In this document: positions 40,001 to 48,702 of the stretch, piece after piece
Layout of the letters: each line of letters opens with the position of its first letter
Position numbering within the stretch: position 1 is the first letter of the stretch
From: Mesomycoplasma ovipneumoniae SC01
Lineage (GTDB): Bacteria; Bacillota_I; Bacilli_A; Mycoplasmatales; Metamycoplasmataceae
NCBI RefSeq assembly: GCF_000218525.1
Contig: NZ_AFHO01000009.1
Coordinates: forward strand, 1-48,702
Reading direction: 5' to 3'
DNA length: 48,702 nt
Translations under genes and position numbers: made by a program
The notes under the pieces: generated by a model
What the model saw: the letters and a program-made list of their open reading frames with translations, nothing else
Databases searched by the model: none
Told to the model about the DNA's origin: nothing

Positions 40001-42577
40001 GAAAAATTTGGTCATTTACAAATTCTTGCTAATTCAATTTATGACAAGAAAAAACCAGCACCAGAAGTAGTTCCTCCAAGAACAACAGATAATATCCGTT
40101 GAATTGATGACAAAGTTCCAGGCCAACCGCGCCCACAAGTTAAACAACCTGAGCCAAATCAAGATGAATTTTTCAAAGACAAACTAAAACCAGTTGCAGT
40201 TGAGGTCTCAACTTTCGCTAGCCTCGAAGAGAGTCCTTATTTTGCTAGTCCATTCCAAGACGATAGTCAAAACAATCAAACTTCAGGCTCAACAAGTCAG
40301 ACCCAAAATGAAGATTTACAAACACTAAAACAAAAATTGGAAATTCTTTTAGGTCAAGAATTTAGTTCTTATTTTAGTCAACTTGATCCAAGTCTTACTT
40401 TTGAAATTGATTCAGTCAAAGAAATCTCACCACAAGTCTATAGTGTTAGTCTTTCATTAGTAAAAAATATTAATGATGGAAATAAAACAACCAAAGTTAA
40501 ATCAGATAAAAGTCTAACACTACTAGTACACAAACAACAAACTAATATTCCTGAATTGGCAAAATCTCCTGAGGTTTCAAATACTTCTTGGGCAAAACAA
40601 TACAATCCTGACCAACCCTTGGCAAATTCAACAACAATAACTCTTGAATTTAAAAACCCAATACCAGTTGATGCCAATGGTCGGCCAACAAGTCAGTGGT
40701 TGTCTTCAGTACCGGTAACGATTTATCCGGCTGAAGTTAATTTAGGTCCTTTACAACCAGTATTAGCTCCTGAGTTAAAAAATACAGCTTTGGCGGGACT
40801 CCATACACGATTTACCTTCTTCATCGCAAACGCAAAAAAAGGTGCGAGGGAAATAAACAAGAAGAAGAGTGATGCCCAAAAAGTTGTAAGAGAAGCATCT
40901 AAAGTTAATGTTCCAGGTCAAAAGTGAATTTCTTCTCCGCCCCTTCAGATCCCAAATCCAGCCCATGAATTAGTTCAACTAACGCTAAACCCATTACTTA
41001 ATCAAAGGGTTAACGACTTTAAAATAAATGATCTAAAGGTAGAATCACCAACAAGTTTATCATTTACCCTTGAAAGTAGTGATATAAAACGTTTAATTAA
41101 TGCTCCTATTGAAATAGCTAACATTTCTTCTGCTTCTTCTACAGAAGCATCAGATTCTCTTCCAAATTCTACTATCCCTACTAACATTGTCAAAATAAAG
41201 CCAAAATTTCTTTTATTAAGATCAATAGGTGTTCCTTGAAGCACAATACAAAAACCCGCTAAAGACTCGAGGTTTCTCAAACAGAATGAGGGTTACTGAC
41301 AGAAATTATTTCCTTCATGGGAAAAACGAAAAGAACAACTAAAGGAAGCAATACCTAAAATTGATAACAAAAATGTCAACCCTGTAAAAATAGCTGATAA
41401 TTATTTTGGTTCCTTACAAAATAACAACTATCCACTTTTCCAACTATTTACAAAAGACCCCGCTGATAATCTTTCTGCTCTATCTCTCAAAGTCTTTGAC
41501 CCTTCGGGTTATTTAAGTGCAATTAACCTAAGCGGATCTGCTAGTCCAACTACTGATCTTAATTTATATTCATATAGACTAAATAAGACAGAAGAAAATA
41601 ATGTTAGAAAAGGATGAACAAATGTTCACCCAAATCAATTCGTTAGTGTAGGTAATAATTTTAGACTTTCTAGTAATTATTTAAATATTATTTTAAATCA
41701 ACCAACTAAAGTTACTTATTATAGTGCAAGTGATTTTGTTAATAATTTATTTATTGATCCTGATCAAAAAGATGAAGATATTAAAGATAAATATACAAGA
41801 ACTATTAAAGAAAAAGTTGGAGCTAATGCTGTTGACTGAGGAACTGCTTATTTGAATTTTTGGTATCCAAATGAACTTATTCAAAAACAATCAAATATAA
41901 TTAGTGCTAATTTAACTGATCTATTATTTGTTGATCCTGATGAACTTGAAAAAAACGAAAAAATGATTGCCCCAAATTTAGTTAATTGGTGACCAAATTT
42001 CCGAAATTCAGAAGTTGCTGTTATTAAAACAACTGAAAATGCAGATGCAAAAAACAAAGTGCTTCAAGATCCCCGTGGTTGAACTCAAGTTCAAAATGGT
42101 GGATTTAATCTTCGGGTAAGAAAAACTTTATTTGATCGTGATACCCGTACTTTTACACTAACAACTAATATTCCTGTTCCAACCGAAGATTATTCAAAAG
42201 TAGTTGGAAAAACTGACGATTGACGTTTTGTTTTCCAAAACGATGATAGTCAAATTGCAATGCTAAAAGCAACTAAGGTAACTGATAAATCAAGTAATCC
42301 TGAGTTTAAAGAAAATGGTGCAGTTCAATTTGAAACAGTTATTCCTGATCATTTCTTTTCTTCAAATGTTAGATTTGTCGGCATATTCAAACAAGAAGAT
42401 AAAATACTAAAATGACTACCAATTATCGATACTGAATATATTATCGATGATCGTTATTTTAAAAATATTACTAGTGATCAAATTGACCTTAAAAATGCAA
42501 ATGCGCGTGGTCTTACTAACAATGCTTTTGGTAATGTCTTTAAAGAATTTAACATTCATAAGCCAAAAAATAATTAA
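37091..42577 (+). CDS. P216-like surface adhesin, copy 1
   Basis: An 1828-aa protein in one frame with many TGA-encoded Trp. Anchor helix at about 8-30, no lipobox. The ATG follows GGAGG at 5 nt. Size and position next to a P159-like gene match P216, a cilium- and heparin-binding protein of M. hyopneumoniae cut into two large surface fragments. S-P-F-Q-D at Phe1055 (codon 40253) matches the processing motif and would give halves of about 1055 and 773 residues. Residues up to about 1214 are nearly the same as copy 2; the next roughly 230 differ strongly (here GLHTRFTFFIANAKKGAREI, Lys-rich), then similarity returns (SLKVFDPSGYL onward to IHKPKNN). Confidence 0.85.
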
Positions 42578-42820
42578 CTAAAATAATTTAGAATTATCTT
42601 AATTTAATTAAGATCTAAATATAAAAAAATTCAACACTAAACTAAGTCTTCTAAGAGTAATTATTAAAAACAAAAAAATTAATATTTAAAACTATCATAA
42701 ACTTTTATTGATTGACTTTTAACTAATTAAAAAAAATTTAAAATTAAGTAAAAATAAATTTTAAATTTAGTATAATTCTTTTTGTTCAAAATAATAAAAA
42801 TAATGAAAAAAGGAAAAAAC
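42578..42820 (+). promoter_or_regulatory. Intergenic region and promoter of P216-like copy 2
   Basis: 243 bp without genes. TATAAT at 42771-42776 gives a leader of about 38 nt with AAAAAAGG 7 nt before the ATG at 42821. It does not resemble the gap upstream of copy 1, so the two copies have different promoters and ribosome sites despite nearly identical coding starts. Confidence 0.5.
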
Positions 42821-45800
42821 ATGGACGGTTTTATGCAAAAGAATAAGGCAAAAATATTAATTGGTAGTGCCGCTGCAGTTGTAATAATGTCGAGCGTCTT
42901 TGGAACTGTTGCTGGCCTTGCTGCTAAAACTAAATATCGCGGAGTTAATCCTACCCAAGGTGTTGTTAGCCAACTTGGACTAATTGATTCAGTAAGCTTT
43001 AAACCAAGCGTTGCCCACTTTACAAGTGATTATAAAACTGTTAAACAAGCACTTTTAGGGGGTAAAACTTTTAGTCCTCAAAGTACTGAATTTAGCGATT
43101 TTGCAAGTAAATTCAATTTTTTAACTAATAATGGCCGTAGTGTTTTAGCAATTCCAAACAAATATAAAGTTGTTATTGAAAAATTTGAAGCCCAAGACGA
43201 ACAACAACGTTTTTTCCTTTCATTTCACCTTGAAGAAACTCTTGAAGACAAAAATGTTGCCCGCTCGGCAACAAAATCAATTTACCTTTCGGTAGTTGAT
43301 GCCCCTAAGGCAGCTTTGGCTCAATTTAGTGATATTGTTGACTCAAATTTTGCTAATTTAGTTCCTAGTCCACTTTCTCATTTTTCATCAAGCTCAGTTA
43401 GACCTTTAGGCCTAACTCGTGCTGATGATTTTGCAAAAACATTAAATCAACTTGAGTCACTAGAGGATTTTGAGTCTCATTTAAGTAAATTTTTTGATAT
43501 TCAGGCAATTAAAGCAAAAATTCGTCTTGAGTCTCAAGGCTTTGGTTTTGCCAAAGGTGACTTAGAAGAACCTTTTGAATTTAGTTTTGTTAAAAATCCA
43601 CAAAACTCAACTCAGTGAGCAACAAGTCTCAACCAAGAAGTTCCCTCTGTTCGATTATATTTAAAAACTGAATTTACTAGTCAAGCAAAAGCTACTTTAG
43701 CTAATTACAAAAATAAAGACGAGTCATTTTTAACTTCAATTGACTTAATTGGCAAAGATAAGTCTACTTGATTTGCTGCTAATACCAAAGATCTAGCTGC
43801 TCAACTTGATGTTAATTTACTTGATGCTTCTGATTATTATCTTGATCCTGATAAGCCTCAGACTGATCCACTAACTGATCTTTTACTTCCTTCTTCACTT
43901 AGTCTTTTTCAACGTGATTCATTAAGACAGTCTGGATCAGTTGGTAAATTTTCTTTGTTTCGTTATGATGCAATTAATTTTTATAAACAACTTCAAGAAC
44001 TTGTAAGTAAGCCAGCAGCAATTAAAGATATAGTTGATGCTAGCCTAAGTCGTGGTCTAACATTTTCATTTGGTAAATACGATTTACTTTTTGATAATTT
44101 ACGTCAACATCTTGATTATGACTTTTTAGTTTCAAATGCTAAAATTCGTCAAAATTCAGTTTCAAAAAAATTATTTATTGAACTGCCAATTAAAATTAAA
44201 CTTAAATCTTCAATTTTTGGCGACACCGGCCAAGATATTAAAACTATTTTAGAAAAAACTGTAAGTTTTAAACTTGATAACTTCCGTGATCAAGAAATCG
44301 AAGATGCCCTTGCCAGTCTTTATCCTGAACTTAGTGATCAACTTAAAGCATTAAAAAATGCTCAAAACACTCAACAACCCCAACAACTAGCTGATACTTC
44401 CCCAATTCAGTCTCAGTGAACAGACCAAACTCGCGGGGCAAGCAAAGAAAATCCTTATGACATCAGTCAAGGTGCACCTGAGTCTTATTTACTTTCAAAA
44501 TACGAAATTCAACAATTAATTAACCAAAAAGACTATAAAAAACTAATTGAGCTCTTAAGTGATACAAATAGTTATAATATTGACTTTAAATTAGGTTCAA
44601 CTTTAGCAAACCAAAGCATTCAAGTTCCTAGTGAGACAGAAATTGCTAATTTAAATGTAACAATTGACTCAGCTCAGGCATTAAAAAATGCTGATATTTA
44701 TTCAGTTTCAACTTCGGCATTTAAAAATCGTGCTTCTTTATTTGCTTATTTTCGTCATCTTTTATCATTAGATCCCAAAGAGGCAGTCAAAAAACTTGTT
44801 GATATAGGTTCCCAAATGGGTCTTGAATTTGAAGGCTACCAAAACTTACCGCTAAATCCAACTCTGGCAGATTTAGCAAAAGTAAAAATTCGTACCCAAT
44901 TTGATAACTACCAACATACCCAAGCTTTTGTTAACCAACAAGAAATTGACCAAAACCAAGGTGGTTCAGCATCTGACGTTAAACCAACAAAATTTGGTCT
45001 CAAACTTCTTGATTTTAATGGTTATTTTGCTAATGATATTACAAGCCCAAATCAAGGAATGGCTTTATTTTTACCTGCAAGTTTAAATCGCGATTCAGTT
45101 CAGTCAACTTCAACTCAATCAAGTTCAAACCAAACAACTACCCCAGACTGAAAAATTGAAATTACTAATAAACTTGTTGACGGTAAAAACCAGCTATCCC
45201 AATTACCTTTTGCAATTTGAAATAAAATTATTGGCCAAGAAAAAGCTCCAAATGATAGTCAAAAACTAACATCTAAAATTCTTAAAAATTATCAAGAAGC
45301 AGTTAGAATCGCTAAACAACCAGCTTTTTGAAATACTTTGGATGGCAATTTATCTCAAGTTCCATTTAAAGATAGTCAATTTAGTAAAATTGCTACCCTT
45401 AGTGATTTAGTTTTTGCCTTTTATACTCAAGCGGCTTTAACTAATAATTGAAATGAATATCAAGACTCAGGAGCACGTCCTTCAATTAAATTTGAAATTC
45501 AAGAAGATGCTCAGACTTCTAATAATCAAGATAACATAATTGGTCTAAGTATCAAATATGTTGTTGGCTTTGATGATAATGCTGGTAATTTTGTTGATGA
45601 TGTTATTTCATCAACACCACAAACCATTTTTGTTCGTACATTAGGTCAATCTGAGGCACAAGTAAAACAAAGAAATAATTTAAACCAAATGGTTGAAGAT
45701 GCGCCACTTTCAAGTCAATCATTAATTCTTGATGCTGAAAAATTTGGTCATTTACAAATTCTTGCTAATTCAATTTATGACAAGAAAAAACCAGCACCAG

Positions 45801-48364
45801 AAGTAGTTCCTCCAAGAGATTCAAAATTCCGTTGAATTGATGACAAAGTTCCTGTTGAGCCGCGTCCACAAGTTCAAAGTACCCAGCCAAATCAAGATGA
45901 ATTTTTCAAAAATAAATTAAAACCAGTTGCTGTTGAGGTTTCAACTTTCGCCAGCCTCGAAGAGAGTCCTTATTTTGCTAGTCCTTTCCAAGATGATAGC
46001 CAATCTAATCAAAATTCAGACTCAACAAGTCAGACTCAAAACGAAGATTTACAAACACTAAAACAAAAACTTGAAATTCTTTTAGGTCAAGAATTTAGTT
46101 CTTATTTTAGTCAACTTGATCCAAGTCTTACTTTTGAAATTGATTCAGTCAAAGAAATCTCACCACAAGTCTATAGTGTTAGTCTTTCATTAGTAAAAAA
46201 TATTAATGATGGAAATAAAACAACCAAAGTTAAATCAGATAACAGCTTAAGTCTAATAGTCCACAAACAACAAACTAATATTCCTGAATTAGCAAAATCT
46301 CCTGAGGTCTCAAATACTTCTTGGGCTAAACAATACAATCCTGATCAGCCCTTGGCAAATTCAACAACAATAACTCTTGAATTTAAAAATCCAATACCAG
46401 TTGATGCCAGTGGTCGGCCAACAAGTCAGTGGTTGTCTTCGGTGCCGGTAACGATTCATCCGGCCTTGATAAATATTTCTCCTCAAGCCGATGTTCTTGA
46501 TGAAATAATATTCAATGAAACACTATCGAACTTGGATATATCTAGCCTCATCGAACCCCCTACCCCTGAAGTTTTAGCCAAAGTATTTAAAGAAAGCAAA
46601 AAAGCCCAAGAAATAATTCAAAGCCTATCTTCTAAAGACGGTGAAGCCTTTGCAAATCTAATAAATCCAATATCTAGTGCGTTTAATCGATTCTCCTCTA
46701 CTAAATCCCATTTTTTGTCTTTAGCACATGTCCAAAATCAAAATCATTCACCAATTAAATTATCACTAAATGCTCAAACAAATTCAAGCCCAGAAGTTAA
46801 AGTTGGAAATCTCCAACTTGTTAACCAAAAAACTATTAGCTTTGATTTAGAAAGCTCAAATATTAAACGGCTAATTAATGCCCCAATTGAAATTGCTTCA
46901 GAACTTTCTGATGAAGATTTTGATCGCGAATCAAGCAATGTTCATAACATCCAAAGTGAAGAAGACCCAACTTTAGAAGAAAAACAAAATTCAACAATTA
47001 CTTTTATTAAACCAAAATTTATTGTTGAGCGTACTGTTGGTGTGCCATGAAGTACATCAGAGGTAGTTTTTGCTAAAAAAAAACATTTACAAGACCCAAC
47101 AAAACGAGATTTATCTAATGTTAAAGATACAACATTTTTTGTCACTGGATGGAGATACCTAGATCTTGGAAATGGAAAAGAACTCCCCTACCGCCAAGTC
47201 CAACCTCTTTTTGATCCACTTGTTGACATGTTTCCCATACCTCAGGTACAAAGTTTAACTAGTTTGTCATTCAAAGTTTTTGATCCTGATGGTTATTTAT
47301 ACCAAAAATTATATTCTAAATCAGGAACTGATGTTGATCTTTATTCTTATCGTCTTAATAAGACAAAAGAAGAATCAACCCGTAAAGGTTGAACTAACCA
47401 ACATCCAAATCAGTCAACCATTATTGGTGATAATTTTGCCTTACCTGATGACTATTTAAATATTATTTCCAATCAACCAACAAAAGTTACTTTTTATAAT
47501 GCTTCTGACTTTATCACCGATTTATTTAATGATCCTGATCAAAAAGAAGAAGATATTAAAGATAAATACACTGATAATATTAAAGAAAAAGTTGGTGCTA
47601 ATGCCGCTGATTGAGGAAGTGCTTATTTTAACCTTTGGTATCCAAGACAAGTCATTCAAGAACAATCAAATATAATAACTGCTAATTTAACTGATTTATT
47701 ATTTGTTGATCCTGATGAGTTAGAGAAAAACCGTAAAATGATAGCCCCGAATTTTGTAAATTGGTGACCTAATTTCCAAAATTCGGAAGTTGCCGAAATT
47801 CGCACAAAACATAACCAAGAGGCATGAAACAAAGTTACCATTTTACCCCAAGGTTGAACCCAAATTCATGATGGTGGCTATCCACTAAAAGTGCAAAAAA
47901 CCGCATTTAATCGTGATACTCGTACTTTTACATTGACAACAAATTTACCAATTCCAACTCAAGACTACTATCAAGATGTTAAACCCACCGATGACTGACG
48001 TTTTGTTTTCCAAAACGACAATAATCAAATTGCAATGCTTAAAGCTAATATGCTAACAAAAGATTCACAACCAAAAAATCCCCACTATCAGGACAAAGGT
48101 TGAATTCAATTTGAAACAGTAATTCCTGATCATTTTTTCTCAACAAATGTTAGATTTACTGGAATATTCAAACAAGAAGATAAAAAACTAAAATGACTAC
48201 CAATTATTGACACTGAATATGTAGTTGATGACCGTTATTTTGGTAATATTATCTCTGATCCTTTAGATCTTAAAAAAGCTCGTGGCCGTGGATTTACTAA
48301 TAATGCCTTTGCTAACATTTTTAAAGAATTTAATATCCACCGTCCTGATAAACGAAAAAACTAA
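42821..48364 (+). CDS. P216-like surface adhesin, copy 2
   Basis: An 1847-aa paralogue. Start MDGFMQKNKAKIL is chosen for the AAAAAAGG site 7 nt upstream; in-frame ATGs at 42803 and 42833 are possible. From the second Met it is nearly identical to copy 1 over about 1215 residues, including S-P-F-Q-D where cleavage is expected. It then carries its own island (SLIEPPTPEVLAKVFKES, SEEDPTLEEKQNS), acidic where copy 1 is basic, before rejoining copy 1 at SLSFKVFDPDGYL and ending HRPDKRKN. The short shared anchor LESSxIKRLINAPIEIA lies within the island. It ends the adhesin block, followed by a strong terminator. Confidence 0.85.
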
Positions 48365-48385
48365 TTAATTTTTAAATAAATCAAA

Positions 48386-48430
48386 TAAACCCCTATTGGT
48401 CTCAATAGGGGTTTATCTTTAATTTTAAAA
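48386..48430 (+). terminator. Terminator of the adhesin block
   Basis: Perfect 13-bp stem TAAACCCCTATTG/CAATAGGGGTTTA with loop GTCT, followed by a T-rich stretch, 21 nt after the stop codon. Confidence 0.85.
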
Positions 48431-48464
48431 ATATTTTTACATTTTTGTTTTAATTTCCTCAAAT

Positions 48465-48643
48465 TAAGTTATAATAAAACTCCCGTTAAGAATACAAGAA
48501 TAAATTTTAACCTTAGAACTAAGAAATCTGTGGCGAGCAAATTAAATTTTTAACTGTTTGCAAAAAAAAAAAAAAAATGCTTGGTTTAAAAAAATTTTGA
48601 GTTATAATAAACTTCACGCTAAGAATAAAAGAATAAATTTATT
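48465..48643 (+). repeat. Copy C of the promoter-bearing element, interrupted
   Basis: Same orientation as copy D. It shows A16 (48562-48577), TTGGTT (48581-48586), 16 bp, TATAAT (48603-48608) and AAGAATAAAAGAATAAATTT, matching A and B. A second partial version of the segment around the -10 (TTATAATAAAACTCCCG...AAGAATACAAGAATAAATTT, about 48472-48508) lies just upstream, a tandem duplication. It is cut at 48643 by a new IS terminus before the Shine-Dalgarno region. Confidence 0.7.
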
Positions 48644-48702
48644 CCCGAGTTTCCCAGTTTTAAGGCAAAAATTCACTTTTTAGTGAATATAAAAATGAAA
48701 AA
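48644..48702 (+). mobile_element. Left end of another IS1634-family element, cut by window end
   Basis: CCCGAGTTTCCCAGTTTT then GGCAAAAATTCACTTTTTAG and the subterminal hairpin ATTCACT/AGTGAAT, closely matching 9532-9585 of the IS. The rest lies outside the window, so it cannot be said whether it is a full IS or another short derivative. Confidence 0.75.

Overview
The window is from a mollicute that reads TGA as tryptophan. Nearly every conserved gene (EF-G, S7, S12, EF-Tu, Lon, SecA, YchF, thymidine phosphorylase) is continuous only if in-frame TGA is translated as Trp. Base composition is very AT-rich, tRNAs carry encoded CCA, and most promoters reduce to a TATAAT box. Giant P159-like and P216-like surface proteins next to secA, an IS1634-family element and an Ig-blocking protein homologue point to the Mycoplasma (Mesomycoplasma) hyopneumoniae cluster. 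The species cannot be fixed from the sequence alone.

Layout. 1-309 is part of a repeated IS-related element (copy D). 318-3353 (minus) is the str cluster rpsL-rpsG-fusA, without tuf. 3480-4880 is a three-gene overlapping operon of small two-helix membrane proteins. 5117-8158 is a cysteine-peptidase-like gene broken by a -1 frame change at an A6 run, followed by an FtsX-like permease. 8323-8650 holds a poly-A promoter, a candidate small RNA and tRNA-Thr(GGU). 8683-9480 is a YmdB-family phosphodiesterase. 9531-11432 is a degenerate IS1634-family element flanked by direct repeats of about 110 bp. 11538-14142 (minus) is rpsF-ssb-rpsR-ychF, then tRNA-Cys and tRNA-Arg. 14563-18367 (minus) has two hypothetical proteins and an Ig-blocking (MIB-like) protein. 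19474-23560 holds tuf and lon. 23713-27795 (minus) is a nucleoside salvage operon deoD-deoA-deoC-upp plus an ECF S-component-like membrane protein. 28561-32136 holds a membrane protein and secA with a long C-terminal tail. 32544-48364 (plus) is a block of three giant adhesin-type genes: one P159-like and two tandem P216-like paralogues.

The most unusual theme is a family of short mobile elements (D, A, B, C). A and B have ends matching those of the local IS1634-family element. Their inside carries a conserved transcription unit: poly-A tract, TTGGTY, exactly 16 bp, TATAAT, a strong Shine-Dalgarno with a 4-5 codon ORF, two hairpins, and a terminal hairpin that also looks like a terminator. Copy B is flanked by a 109/110-bp duplication of the 3' end of a neighbouring gene, the long-target-duplication signature known for IS1634. 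The same promoter module also stands alone in front of a candidate small RNA near tRNA-Thr.

The second theme is the adhesin block. The two P216 copies are nearly identical for their first two thirds, then differ abruptly across an island of roughly 230-260 residues, then resemble each other again. Both P159-like and P216-like proteins carry S/T-P-F-Q-D matches to the processing motif known for M. hyopneumoniae adhesins, at positions suggesting cleavage into large surface fragments.
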